This document shows, piece by piece, positions 27,680 to 36,318 of a stretch of DNA of 64,000 bases. Made by a program: the position numbers and the translations under genes. Under the pieces are notes generated by a model that was given only the letters and a program-made list of their open reading frames with translations, searched no databases and was not told the origin of the DNA. Each line of letters starts with the position of its first letter. The stretch's first letter is position 1. Source of the stretch: Streptomyces sp. NBC_01306 (GTDB taxonomy: Bacteria > Actinomycetota > Actinomycetes > Streptomycetales > Streptomycetaceae); the NCBI RefSeq assembly GCF_026340465.1, contig NZ_JAPEPC010000001.1, positions 1,677,501-1,741,500 of the forward strand, given 5' to 3'.

Positions 27680-28261
27680 ATGAAGCACGCCGAACACCGC
27701 TGCGTCTGGGCGGACAGCTCCGACCTGATGGCCGCCTACCACGACGAGGAGTGGGGCCGCCCGTCGCACGACGACCGCTACCTCTTCGAATTCCTCGTCC
27801 TGGAGGGCGCCCAGGCCGGGCTCTCCTGGTCGACCGTGCTCAACAAGCGGGCCAACTACCGGCGGCTGCTGGACGGATTCGACCCGGTGCGGATCGCCGA
27901 GTACGACGAAGGCAAGCTGGCGGAGCTGCTCGGCGACCCGGGCATCGTACGGAACCGGCTGAAGGTCGCCTCGCTGGTCAAGAACGCCCGGGCCTTCCTC
28001 GCCGTACAGAAGGAGTTCGGCTCGTTCGACGCCTACCTCTGGCAGTGGACCGACGGAAAACCGGTCGTCAACCGGCCGGGGCCCGGCGACCCCCTTGCGA
28101 CCAGCACCGAGCTCTCCGACCGGATCAGCAAGGACCTCAAGCGGCGCGGCTTCACCTTCGTCGGCACCACCATCGTCTACGCCTATCTCGAAGCCGTCGG
28201 CGTCGTCGACGACCACTGGGCGGGCTGCCCGGCAGCGGCGTCGGTACCGCTGCCGGGCTGA
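27680..28261 (+). CDS. tag: DNA-3-methyladenine glycosylase I
   Basis: The 193-residue enzyme excises 3-methyladenine from alkylated DNA. The family's zinc snap is complete: C8 and H21 at the N-terminus (HRCVWA, YHDEEWG) and H179/C183 at the C-terminus (HWAGC). Other signatures include LEGAQAGLSW and the RGFTFVGTTIVYAYLEAVG helix. The ATG has AGGGA about 9 nt upstream. Length and motif order are normal. Confidence 0.95.
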   Translation: MKHAEHRCVWADSSDLMAAYHDEEWGRPSHDDRYLFEFLVLEGAQAGLSWSTVLNKRANYRRLLDGFDPVRIAEYDEGKLAELLGDPGIVRNRLKVASLVKNARAFLAVQKEFGSFDAYLWQWTDGKPVVNRPGPGDPLATSTELSDRISKDLKRRGFTFVGTTIVYAYLEAVGVVDDHWAGCPAAASVPLPG

Positions 28262-28307
28262 GCCGACCGACCGTGACGACCCGGCCCAGGCTGTCAGCTC
28301 CTGGCTG

Positions 28308-29696
28308 TCAGCTCCTGGCCGCCGGCTCCTTGCCGCCGTCCCGGGACGGCGGGACATCCTGCTGCTCCCGGGGCCCGGCGGCCTCGCCGTCCGCAGCACC
28401 CTCCGGCCGGTCGTCCATCAGCGTCGCCTCGTCGAACGGCAACCGGCCGGCCAGCACCTCCACCGCCCGCGCCTTGTCGATCTCCTTCGTCCAGGTGCCC
28501 ACCAGCACCGTCGCGACCGCGTTCCCGGCGAAGTTCGTCATCGCCCTCGCCTCACTCATGAAGCGGTCGATGCCCACGATCAGGCCGACCCCGTCGACCA
28601 GGTCGGGGCGGTGCGACTGGAGACCTCCGGCGAGCGTGGCGAGGCCCGCGCCGGTGACGCCCGCCGCGCCCTTCGACGCGACGATCATGAAGAGCAGGAG
28701 CGAGATCTGCTCGCCGCCGCTCAGCGGCTTGTCCATCGCGTTGGCGACGAAGAGGGCCGACATCGTCAGATAGATCGCGGTGCCGTCGAGGTTGAAGGAG
28801 TACCCCGTCGGGACCGTGATCCCGGCGACCGGCCTGCTCACGCCCAGATGTTCCATCTTCGCGATCAGCCGCGCCAGCGCCGACTCCGACGACGAGGTCG
28901 AGAGGATCAGCAGGAACTCGCGGCCCAGGTACTTCAGCAGCATGAAGATGTTCATGCCCGCGATCAGCCGCAGCAGCGCGCCGAGCACGACGAAGACGAA
29001 GAGCGCGCAGGTCAGATAGAAGCCGATCATGATGACGGCCAGTGACTTCAGCGCGTCCACGCCGGTCTCGCCGACCACCGCGGCCATCGCGCCGAACGCG
29101 CCCACCGGGGCCGCCCACATGATCATGGCGAGGATCCGGAACACCAGCCGCTGGATGTGCTCGATACCGCGCAGCACCGGCCGCCCCGCCGGGCCGATCG
29201 CCTGGAGCGCGAACCCGCAGAGCAGTGCGATCAGCAGCGTCTGAAGGACCTGGCCCTCGGTGAAGGCGGAGATCATCGTCGTCGGGATGATCCCGAGCAG
29301 GAAGTCCGCGGTGGAATCCCCTCCACCGGTGGCCTGCGCGGCGCCCGCGTGCCGCACCGCCTCGGTCAGATGCAGCCCGGAGCCCGGCTCCAGTACGTTC
29401 CCGACGACGAGGCCGATGGCGAGCGCCACCGTCGACATCACCAGGAAGTAGCCGAGTGCGAGACCGCCGACCGCGCCGACCTTGGCCGCCTTGCGGACCG
29501 AGCCGACCCCCAGCACGATCGTGCAGAAGATGATCGGCGAGATCATCATCTTGATGAGATTCACGAACCCGGTGCCCAGCGGCTTGAGTTCGACGGCGAC
29601 CCCGGGTGCGGCGAAGCCGACCACGATGCCGAGCACCACCGCGGCGATCACCGCGAGATACAGATAGTGCGTACGGTCCCGCTTCTCTGCGGACAC
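28308..29696 (-). CDS. dctA: C4-dicarboxylate:cation symporter
   Basis: The 462-residue membrane protein of the DAACS family imports succinate, fumarate and malate with protons or sodium. Signatures are KMMISPIIFCTIVLG, the serine-rich STSSSESALARL loop (re-entrant HP1), and GYSFNLDGTAIYLTM (the NMDGT-type substrate/cation motif). The GTG at 29696 follows GAGGAGG. The C-terminal about 50 residues are charged and Pro/Gly-rich. A DcuS/CitA-type kinase gene is divergent, and direct repeats lie between them, so dicarboxylate-dependent activation of dctA is likely. Confidence 0.93.
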   Translation of the reverse strand: MSAEKRDRTHYLYLAVIAAVVLGIVVGFAAPGVAVELKPLGTGFVNLIKMMISPIIFCTIVLGVGSVRKAAKVGAVGGLALGYFLVMSTVALAIGLVVGNVLEPGSGLHLTEAVRHAGAAQATGGGDSTADFLLGIIPTTMISAFTEGQVLQTLLIALLCGFALQAIGPAGRPVLRGIEHIQRLVFRILAMIMWAAPVGAFGAMAAVVGETGVDALKSLAVIMIGFYLTCALFVFVVLGALLRLIAGMNIFMLLKYLGREFLLILSTSSSESALARLIAKMEHLGVSRPVAGITVPTGYSFNLDGTAIYLTMSALFVANAMDKPLSGGEQISLLLFMIVASKGAAGVTGAGLATLAGGLQSHRPDLVDGVGLIVGIDRFMSEARAMTNFAGNAVATVLVGTWTKEIDKARAVEVLAGRLPFDEATLMDDRPEGAADGEAAGPREQQDVPPSRDGGKEPAARS

Positions 29697-29791
29697 GCTT
29701 GCCTCCTCGTGCAGGTCCGGTCCACGTCCGGTCCACGTCCGATCCACATCCCTGACCATCCCGGTGGATCCCCGCGACTCTCCAACAGCCT

Positions 29792-29834
29792 GTGACCGCG
29801 GTCACCCTTACGTGCATTTCGTTCACGCATTTCG
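29792..29834. promoter_or_regulatory. Palindrome and direct repeats between dctA and its sensor kinase
   Basis: GTGACCGCGGTCAC (29792-29805) is a perfect 14-bp palindrome. GCATTTCG occurs twice with a 13-bp period (29814-29821 and 29827-29834). They lie in the 158-nt divergent spacer, where the response regulator encoded at 31488 would be expected to bind. Confidence 0.55.
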
Positions 29835-29854
29835 CAGCGTGCAGACTGTCGGCC

Positions 29855-31432
29855 ATGCGCATACGCACCCCCCGGCCCCGCAGCCTGGCCGGCCAGCTCT
29901 TCGCGATGCAGGTCGTGCTGGTCGCGGTGATCGTGGCCGGGTGCGCGGTGTTCAGCTATGTGTCGGACCAGCGCCAGGCCCAGGCGGCCGCCCGGCGCCA
30001 GGCCACCGCTGCCGCGACCGCCGTGGCGCTCTCCCCCTCCGTGCGCCGGGCGACCGTCTCCGACGACCCGTCGGCGGTGCTCCAGCCGTACGCCGAGCAG
30101 GTGCGCCGCTCCACGGGGGTGGCCTTCGTGACGATCATGGACGTGCACGGGATCCGCTGGACGCACCCCGACCCGGCCCGGATCGGTGAGCACTACCTCG
30201 GCCACACCGCGGAGGCGCTGCACGGCAGGACGTACGCCGAGACGTACACCGGCACACTCGGCCCGTCCGCCCGGGTCGTCACCCCGGTCCGGGCCGACGG
30301 CAGCGCGCACGGCAGAGTCACAGGACTGGTCAGCGCGGGCATCACCGTGGACCGGATCGACGCGCAGCTCCAGGCGCAGGTGAGTGTGCTGCTCTGGTTC
30401 GCGGGGGTGGCCCTCGCGCTGGGCGGCATCGGTACGTACGTCATCAACGCGCGGCTGCGCCGGCACACGCACGGGATGAACCCGGCCGAGCTGAGCCGGA
30501 TGCACGACTACCACCAGGCCACCCTGCACGCCGTACGGGAGGGGCTGCTGATGCTGGACAGCGGCCGCCGTATCGCGCTCATCAACGACGGCGGCCGGGA
30601 ACTGCTGGGGCTCGGCGACGACGTGGTGGGCCGCAGCGCCGCCGATCTGGGGCTGCCGGCCCCGCTCACCGGGCTGCTGCTCGCCGACGGGCCCCGGGTG
30701 GACGAGGTGCATCTGACCGCCGACCGGGTCGTGGTCGTCAACAGCCGCCCTGTCTCGTCGGGCGAGCACCGGGGCACGGTGGTCACCCTGCGCGACCGCA
30801 CCGAGCTCCAGGCGCTCGCCGGCGAGCTGGACTCGGAGCGCGGTTTCACCCAGGCGCTGCGCGCGCAGGCCCATGAGGCCGCCAACCGGCTGCACACCGT
30901 CGTCTCCCTGATCGAGCTGGGGCGGGCCGCGGAGGCGGTGGAGTTCGCCACCGGGGAGCTGGAGCTGGCGCAGACCCTCACGGACCGGGTGGTCGGCGCC
31001 GTGGACGAACCGGTGCTGGCCGCACTGCTGCTCGGCAAGGCGGCGCAGGCCAACGAGCGCGGGGTCGAACTGGTGCTGGCCGATGACAGTGTCCTGGACG
31101 ACGGACTGCTGCCCGCCCGCGACCTGGTCACGGTCCTCGGCAACCTCATCGACAACGCGGTCGACGCCGCCCAGGGCAGCGAGGGCGCCCGGGTCACCGT
31201 GACGGTGCGCGCGGCGGACGGCGAGCTGCTGATCCGGGTCCGCGACACCGGTCCTGGCGTCGCCCCGGGCGACGACGTCTTCCGGCTCGGCTGGTCGACG
31301 AAGAGCACCGGCCGGGGCCTCGGCCTGGCCCTGGTCAGGCAGACCGTCCAGCGGAGCGGGGGTACGGTCACGGCGGCGGGCCCGGAGTTCGTCGTCCGGC
31401 TGCCGGTCCGACAGGAGGTGACCCCGGCGTGA
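29855..31432 (+). CDS. Sensor histidine kinase of the DcuS/CitA family
   Basis: The 525-residue protein has an N-terminal TM helix (LFAMQVVLVAVIVAGCAVF), a periplasmic PASp sensor domain (about residues 45-175), a second TM helix (LLWFAGVALALGGIGTYV), a cytosolic PAS domain, an HPK5-type H-box (AQAHEAANRLHTVVSLIELG) and a HATPase (NLIDNAVDAA, DTGPGV, GRGLGLALV). This architecture senses extracellular C4-dicarboxylates or citrate. With the divergent dctA it probably controls dicarboxylate uptake. The ATG at 29855 gives the normal N-terminus. Its last codons lie inside a 59-bp duplication that separates it from the response regulator gene. Confidence 0.92.
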   Translation: MRIRTPRPRSLAGQLFAMQVVLVAVIVAGCAVFSYVSDQRQAQAAARRQATAAATAVALSPSVRRATVSDDPSAVLQPYAEQVRRSTGVAFVTIMDVHGIRWTHPDPARIGEHYLGHTAEALHGRTYAETYTGTLGPSARVVTPVRADGSAHGRVTGLVSAGITVDRIDAQLQAQVSVLLWFAGVALALGGIGTYVINARLRRHTHGMNPAELSRMHDYHQATLHAVREGLLMLDSGRRIALINDGGRELLGLGDDVVGRSAADLGLPAPLTGLLLADGPRVDEVHLTADRVVVVNSRPVSSGEHRGTVVTLRDRTELQALAGELDSERGFTQALRAQAHEAANRLHTVVSLIELGRAAEAVEFATGELELAQTLTDRVVGAVDEPVLAALLLGKAAQANERGVELVLADDSVLDDGLLPARDLVTVLGNLIDNAVDAAQGSEGARVTVTVRAADGELLIRVRDTGPGVAPGDDVFRLGWSTKSTGRGLGLALVRQTVQRSGGTVTAAGPEFVVRLPVRQEVTPA

Positions 31433-31500
31433 TCAGGGTGCATGAGGTGACCCCGGGTGGGGACAGGGTGCATGGGGTGACCCCGGCGTGATCAGGGTGC
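31418..31500. repeat. 59-bp duplication at the kinase/response-regulator junction
   Basis: GTGACCCCGGCGTGATCAGG begins at 31418 and again, exactly, at 31477; the copies run on identically through GTGC. An imperfect third partial copy (GTGACCCCGGGTGGGGACAG) lies between them at 31447. The first copy holds the kinase stop and the second the regulator start, so the original gene overlap was split by the duplication. Confidence 0.9.
31429..31491 (+). CDS. 20-codon relay mini-ORF between kinase and regulator
   Basis: A GTG at 31429 overlaps the kinase stop (GTGA). Its frame stays open for 20 codons and ends in a TGA at 31489-31491 that overlaps the regulator GTG at 31488. It consists wholly of duplicated sequence and encodes a Val/Gly-rich peptide ending VTPA, like the kinase. 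It may pass terminating ribosomes from the kinase to the regulator. There is no evidence that the peptide itself has a function. Confidence 0.4.
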   Translation: MIRVHEVTPGGDRVHGVTPA

Positions 31501-32162
31501 TGGTGGTCGAGGACGACCCGGTCGCGGCGGACGCGCACGAGCTGTACGTGGGCCGGGTGCCCGGGTTCACCGTGACCGGAAAGGCCCACTCCAGGGCGGA
31601 GGCCGTGCGGATCCTGGACCGCACCCCCGTCGACCTGCTGCTGCTCGATCTGCATCTGCCCGACGGCCACGGCCTCCAGCTGGTCCGGTCGCTGCGCACC
31701 GCGGGGCACAGCGCCGACGTCATCGCGGTGACCTCGGCGCGCGATCTCGCCGTCGTACGGGAGGGGGTCTCACTCGGTGTCGTGCAGTACGTGCTGAAGC
31801 CGTTCACCTTCGCCACCCTGCGGGACCGTCTGGTGCGGTACGCCGACTTCCGGGGGGCCGCGGCGGGCGAGGCGAGCGGCCAGGAGGAGGTGGACCGGGC
31901 GCTCGCCACCCTGCGTACGCCCGAACCGGCCTCGCTCCCCAAGGGGTTGAGCGCGCCGACGCTGGAGGCGGTGACCCGCACACTGCGGGCGGCGGCCGGC
32001 GGGGCCACGGCCACCGCGACCGGGGAGGCGGTCGGTATCTCGCGGATCACCGCGCGCCGCTATCTGGAGCATCTGGTGACGACCGGCCGGGCCGTGCGCC
32101 GCCCGCAGTACGGGCAGATCGGGCGCCCGGAGCTCCAGTACCGCTGGCTGAGCCGGCCGTAG
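31488..32162 (+). CDS. CitB/DcuR-family response regulator
   Basis: The 224-residue protein has a receiver domain with the acidic pair E8/D9-D10, the phospho-acceptor D54 (LLLDLHLPDG) and K in VLKPFTF, followed by a linker and a C-terminal HTH (GEAVGISRITARRYLEHLV) typical of the CitB/DcuR group. It is the partner of the preceding kinase and the likely activator of dctA. The GTG at 31488 is used. It has no ribosome binding site of its own beyond purine-rich repeat sequence, consistent with coupling to the upstream reading frame. Confidence 0.92.
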   Translation: MIRVLVVEDDPVAADAHELYVGRVPGFTVTGKAHSRAEAVRILDRTPVDLLLLDLHLPDGHGLQLVRSLRTAGHSADVIAVTSARDLAVVREGVSLGVVQYVLKPFTFATLRDRLVRYADFRGAAAGEASGQEEVDRALATLRTPEPASLPKGLSAPTLEAVTRTLRAAAGGATATATGEAVGISRITARRYLEHLVTTGRAVRRPQYGQIGRPELQYRWLSRP

Positions 32163-32236
32163 CGGCGCGTACCGGCTTTCCGCACGGCCCGGCGGCCGGC
32201 GGGACGGGTGACGGGACGGGCGGCCGGGGCACCTCA

Positions 32237-32246
32237 ACAACGTTGT
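32237..32246. promoter_or_regulatory. Candidate LacI-family operator upstream of the sugar ABC operon
   Basis: ACAACGTTGT is a perfect palindrome with the central CG usual for LacI-family operators. It lies about 90 nt upstream of the binding-protein start, next to a possible promoter (TTGAATTGCGG region). No LacI gene is adjacent, so the regulator would be encoded elsewhere. Confidence 0.55.
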
Positions 32247-32335
32247 CATGCAAAGGCATTGACCTTGAATTGCGGGCCGCCATACCTTCGCCGGGCAGCC
32301 GCTGACCGCGGTTCGCGCCAGAGGAGGTCGTGCCC

Positions 32336-33703
32336 GTGCGCCCCACCGCCCCGCTCATCCTCGCCGCCGCAGCCACCGTCATCGCCGCGGGATCGCTCAC
32401 CGCCTGCGGCAGTGGATCCGGCAGCGATCCGGACACCGTCAAGGTCGCCTACAACCGGAACACGGACAACAACGTCCGCTTCAAGGACCAGTTCCTGGAT
32501 TCCATGAAGAAGCAGTTCGAGAAGGCACACCCCGGCAAGAAGATCGAACTCGTCCCCATCCAGGCGCCGGACGACGACTACGCGACCAAGGTCCAGCAGA
32601 TGATGCGCTCCCCCAGGACGGCGCCCGACCTGGTCTACGAGGACACGTTCCGGATCAACTCCGACATCAAGGCCGGGTATCTGCGCCCGCTGGACGACTA
32701 TCTGGCGAAGTGGCCGGCCTGGAGCCATTTCGTGGACACCGCGAAGTCGGCGGCGAAGGCCGGGGACGGGAAGACGTACGGCGTCCCGGACGGCACGGAC
32801 ACCCGCGGGCTCTGGTTCAACAAGAAGCTGTTCGCCAAGGCGGGGCTGCCCGCCGACTGGCACCCGAAGAGCTGGGCGGATGTGCTGGACGCCGCCCGCA
32901 CCATCAAGAAGAAGCTCCCGGGCGTCATCCCGCTGAACGTCTACACCGGCAAGGCGCCCGGCGAGGTCGCGGTGATGCAGGGCTTCGAGATGCTGCTGTA
33001 CGGGACCGGCGCCGACCCGCTCTACGACCCGGCGGCGAAGAAGTGGGTCGCCGGGGGCAAGGGCTTCAAGGACGCGCTCAACTTCGTACACACGGTGTAC
33101 GGCGAGAAGCTGGGCCCCGACCCGTCGGACGCCCTCGACGCCAACATCAACACGACGGTGGGTACCGAGTTGCTGCCCGAGGGCAAACTCGCCATCGATC
33201 TGGACGGGTCCTGGCTCGGACAGCTCTGGCTCGGCAACGGCACCAAGAAGTGGCCGGAGTGGAGCACCACGCTCGGGCAGGCTCCGATGCCCACCCAGCG
33301 CGGGCAGGCACCCGGCGCGGTCTCGATGTCCGGCGGGTGGACCTGGGCGATCCCGCAGAAGTCCAAGAACGCCGCGCTCGCCTGGGAGTTCATCCAGCAG
33401 ATGCAGCAGAAGGAGAACGCCGTCCGGTGGGACATCGCCGACGCGCAGATCGCGGTGCGCGACGACGTGGCGGCGGACCCGAAGTATCTGAACTCCATGC
33501 CGGGCATCAAGTTCTTCACCTCCCTGGTGAAGAACACCCACTACCGGCCCGCGCTGCCCGTCTATCCGCAGGTGTCGTCCGCGATCGGCGAGGCCCTGGA
33601 GTCGGTGACCACCGGTGACTCCACTCCGGCCGGTGCGGCGAAGTCGTACGACGACCAGCTGAAGTCGGTCACCGGCGGCGCGGTCGTCGACAGGACCGGA
33701 TGA
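32336..33703 (+). CDS. Sugar ABC transporter substrate-binding lipoprotein (CUT1)
   Basis: The 455-residue protein has a lipoprotein signal peptide (APLILAAAATVIAAG then lipobox LTAC) and a family 1 binding-protein fold: YEDTFRINSDIKAGYLRPLDDYL, GVPDGTDTRGLWFNKKLF, ending in WEFIQQMQQ. It captures an oligosaccharide outside the cell for the two permeases that follow. The GTG at 32336 is preferred over the GTG at 32330 because GAGGAGG then sits 8 nt away instead of 2. Its TGA overlaps the next ATG. Substrate cannot be told from sequence alone; alpha-glucosides or similar are plausible. Confidence 0.9.
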   Translation: MRPTAPLILAAAATVIAAGSLTACGSGSGSDPDTVKVAYNRNTDNNVRFKDQFLDSMKKQFEKAHPGKKIELVPIQAPDDDYATKVQQMMRSPRTAPDLVYEDTFRINSDIKAGYLRPLDDYLAKWPAWSHFVDTAKSAAKAGDGKTYGVPDGTDTRGLWFNKKLFAKAGLPADWHPKSWADVLDAARTIKKKLPGVIPLNVYTGKAPGEVAVMQGFEMLLYGTGADPLYDPAAKKWVAGGKGFKDALNFVHTVYGEKLGPDPSDALDANINTTVGTELLPEGKLAIDLDGSWLGQLWLGNGTKKWPEWSTTLGQAPMPTQRGQAPGAVSMSGGWTWAIPQKSKNAALAWEFIQQMQQKENAVRWDIADAQIAVRDDVAADPKYLNSMPGIKFFTSLVKNTHYRPALPVYPQVSSAIGEALESVTTGDSTPAGAAKSYDDQLKSVTGGAVVDRTG

Positions 33704-34653
33704 GCACCGCGAGCCGGACGGGCACCGCGTCCGGCACCGTCACGGGCGCCGGGACGGGTGCTGGGGCGGGCCCGGGGACCGGCACTGGGACGGGAGTGCG
33801 GCGGCAGCCGGTCCGCTGGCTGCCGCTGGCCCCCGCCACGCTTCTGCTGCTGCTCTTCCTGGCGGGGCCCATCTGTTACTGCGTCTACATCGCCTTCACC
33901 GACATGCAGCTCACCGGCTCGTCCCACACGGACTTCGTGGGCCTGGCCAACTTCCGGCGGGCGCTCTCCGACGCGCGGTTCCGTAACGCCGTGTGGCTCA
34001 CCCTGGTCTTCACCTTCGTCTCGTCGGTCGTCGGCCAGAACACGCTGGGGCTGGCGCTGGCCGGTCTGATGCGCCGCGCCTCCCGTCCGCTCCGCACGCT
34101 GACGGGTGCCCTGGTCATCACGGCCTGGGTGCTGCCGGAGATCGTCGCGGCCTTTCTGCTGTACGCGTTCTTCCGCCGCGAGGGCACGCTCAACGCGGTG
34201 CTGGGCTGGCTCCATCTCCCGGGCCAGAACTGGCTGTTCACCCTGCCGATCGTCGCCGTGTCGTTCGCCAACGTCTGGCGCGGCACCGCTTTCTCGATGC
34301 TCATCTACTCGGCGGCGCTCGCGGAGATCCCCGAGGAGATCACCGAGGCCGCCGAGGTGGACGGCGCGAGCGGCTGGCGGGCGGTGTGGCACATCACGCT
34401 GCCGATGATCCGGCGTTCGATCGGCACCAATCTGATGCTCAACACCCTCCAGACTCTCTCGGTGTTCGGACTGATCTGGGCGATGACCCGCGGCGGCCCC
34501 GGCGACCGGAGCCAGACGCTGCCGGTCTTCATGTACGACGAGGCGTTCAACAAGAGCCTCATCGGCTACGGCACCGCGGTGGCGCTGCTGCTGCTCCTGG
34601 TGGGGTCGCTCTTCTCGGTCGTCTATCTCCGGCTGATGAAGGTGGAGGTCTGA
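33700..34653 (+). CDS. Sugar ABC transporter permease (MalF type)
   Basis: The 317-residue protein has six TM helices and the EAA loop EITEAAEVDGASGWRAVWHITLP, where the ATPase docks. The first about 33 residues are a Gly/Thr/Ala-rich low-complexity tail made of GTGTG-like repeats, likely an expansion. The start overlaps the previous stop (ATGA), and the stop shares one base with the next start. No ATP-binding gene is in the operon. Streptomyces CUT1 importers commonly share the ATPase MsiK, and the same is inferred here. Confidence 0.92.
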   Translation: MSTASRTGTASGTVTGAGTGAGAGPGTGTGTGVRRQPVRWLPLAPATLLLLLFLAGPICYCVYIAFTDMQLTGSSHTDFVGLANFRRALSDARFRNAVWLTLVFTFVSSVVGQNTLGLALAGLMRRASRPLRTLTGALVITAWVLPEIVAAFLLYAFFRREGTLNAVLGWLHLPGQNWLFTLPIVAVSFANVWRGTAFSMLIYSAALAEIPEEITEAAEVDGASGWRAVWHITLPMIRRSIGTNLMLNTLQTLSVFGLIWAMTRGGPGDRSQTLPVFMYDEAFNKSLIGYGTAVALLLLLVGSLFSVVYLRLMKVEV

Positions 34654-35498
34654 TGCCCCCGGTGCATACGGTGCTGTCCCGCCGCACCCGGCGCAGGCTG
34701 GCAGCGGACGCGGCGCTGCTCGTGGTGGCCGCCGCGTTCGTACTGCCGCTGGCCTGGCTGGTGCTGGCCTCGTTCGACGACGGGGCGAACCTGCGGGTAC
34801 GGGTGCCGGCGTCGCCCACCCTGGACAACTTCTCGGCGGTCCTCACCGACGAGATCACCTTCACGCCGATGCTCAACAGCCTGGTGCTCTGCGGCAGCGC
34901 GACGGTGCTGACGGTGGTCTGCGCGGTCCTCGCGGCGTACCCGCTCTCCCGCTACCGCTCGCGGTTCAACCGGCCGTATCTGCTCACGATCCTCTTCTCG
35001 ACCTGTCTGCCGATCACCGCGGTCATGGTCCCGGTGTACGGACTCTTCGTCCAGGTCAATCTGATCGACACGGTGTACGGCACCGCCCTCTTCCTCGCCA
35101 CATCCCAACTCCCTTTCGCCATCTGGCTCATGAAGAACTTCATGGACGGTGTCCCGAAGGTGCTGGAGGAGGCGGCCTGGACGGACGGGGCGTCCATGGC
35201 ACAGACTCTGCGGCGGGTGGTGCTGCCGCTGATGGGGCCGGGGGCGACGGTCGTGATGATCTACACGTTCATCATGCTCTGGGGGAACTTCTTCGTCCCG
35301 TTCATGCTGCTGCTCAGCCCGGACCAGCTGCCCGCGTCCGTCACGATCTTTACGCTCTTCGGCAACTACGGATCAGTGGCCTACGGTCAGCTGGCGGCCT
35401 TCTCGATCCTCTACTCCACGCCCGTTCTGGTGCTGTACATCCTGATCTCACGGCGGCTGGGCGGCGGCTTCGCGCTGGGAGGGGCGGTCAAGGGGTGA
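34653..35498 (+). CDS. Sugar ABC transporter permease (MalG type)
   Basis: The 281-residue partner of the preceding permease has six TM helices and the EAA motif KVLEEAAWTDGASMAQTLRRVVLPLMGPG. The ATG at 34653 overlaps the previous stop by one base (TGATG). It ends the operon: a short gap and an unrelated XRE gene follow, and no ATPase is found. Together the three genes form a complete importer except for the shared ATPase. Confidence 0.92.
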   Translation: MPPVHTVLSRRTRRRLAADAALLVVAAAFVLPLAWLVLASFDDGANLRVRVPASPTLDNFSAVLTDEITFTPMLNSLVLCGSATVLTVVCAVLAAYPLSRYRSRFNRPYLLTILFSTCLPITAVMVPVYGLFVQVNLIDTVYGTALFLATSQLPFAIWLMKNFMDGVPKVLEEAAWTDGASMAQTLRRVVLPLMGPGATVVMIYTFIMLWGNFFVPFMLLLSPDQLPASVTIFTLFGNYGSVAYGQLAAFSILYSTPVLVLYILISRRLGGGFALGGAVKG

Positions 35499-35609
35499 GC
35501 CCGGAGGGAGGCGAGACGGAGATGGCCACCCCCCGTACTTTTCTCCACATATCAAGACTGTGTGAACAACCCGTATTCGCGGGACCACACTTGCCCTTAC
35601 CGTGTGCCC

Positions 35610-36284
35610 GTGCACCAGACCCCGCCCTTCGATGCTCCCGCCGCACGCCGCCTCCGCGAGGCGCTGGGCATGGCACCCGGCCACGTCGCCTACGGGCTCC
35701 GTGCCCAGTACGGACTGCTCGTCACGCCGGATGTGGTGGCCGCCTGGGAACGCGGCCTCCAGTCACCGACCGCACGGGAACTGACGGCGCTCGCCGGGGT
35801 GCTGTGGTGCTCCCCCGGTGACCTGCTGATGGAGGCGGTCACCCTGCGCGAACACCGGCTGGCCCGCGGGATGGCGCCGGAGGACGTCGCCCAGCAGGTC
35901 GGCATGGACACCGGGGCGTATCTCAAGGCCGAGGAGTCGGGCCGCTGGCGGGGCAACGAACGCCAGTCGGCCGCGCTCGCCGAGGCCCTCTCGCTGACCC
36001 CTGCGGCGTTCCTGACCGCGACGGGCCGCGACGGCGAGCTGGCCGGGATCCTGACCAGTGCGGTGACAACACGCTGGCAGGCCCACGTCAAAGCCATGGC
36101 CAAGCTCGTACCGCTGTCCCGCCCCGAGCTGGAGCGGGTGCTGGAACAGCTGCACTCCGACTACCAGGCGCTGATGGTGGCGACCCTCAGCTGGGGGTCG
36201 ACGGAGTCGGCCGGTGCGGGCGACGCGGGGCAGGCGTTCCTGGACGCGATCGTGCCGCGGTTCTGGGAGCTCGCCGGGGACTGA
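35610..36284 (+). CDS. XRE/Cro-type helix-turn-helix protein
   Basis: The roughly 224-residue protein seems to hold two HTH-like units: residues about 8-65 (PAARRLREALGMAPGHVAYGLRAQYGL...WERGLQSPT) and about 85-140 (LREHRLARGMAPEDVAQQVGMDTGAYLKAEESG). A helical C-terminus follows (SRPELERVLEQLHSDYQALM). Several starts are possible (GTG at 35562, 35604 or 35610); the last fits the family N-terminus I recall in Streptomyces but has no ribosome binding site. The role is unknown. A 12-bp repeat (ACAGGGGACTGG, two copies, 36285-36308) follows the stop. Confidence 0.75.
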   Translation: MHQTPPFDAPAARRLREALGMAPGHVAYGLRAQYGLLVTPDVVAAWERGLQSPTARELTALAGVLWCSPGDLLMEAVTLREHRLARGMAPEDVAQQVGMDTGAYLKAEESGRWRGNERQSAALAEALSLTPAAFLTATGRDGELAGILTSAVTTRWQAHVKAMAKLVPLSRPELERVLEQLHSDYQALMVATLSWGSTESAGAGDAGQAFLDAIVPRFWELAGD

Positions 36285-36318
36285 ACAGGGGACTGGACAG
36301 GGGACTGGACAAAGGGCC

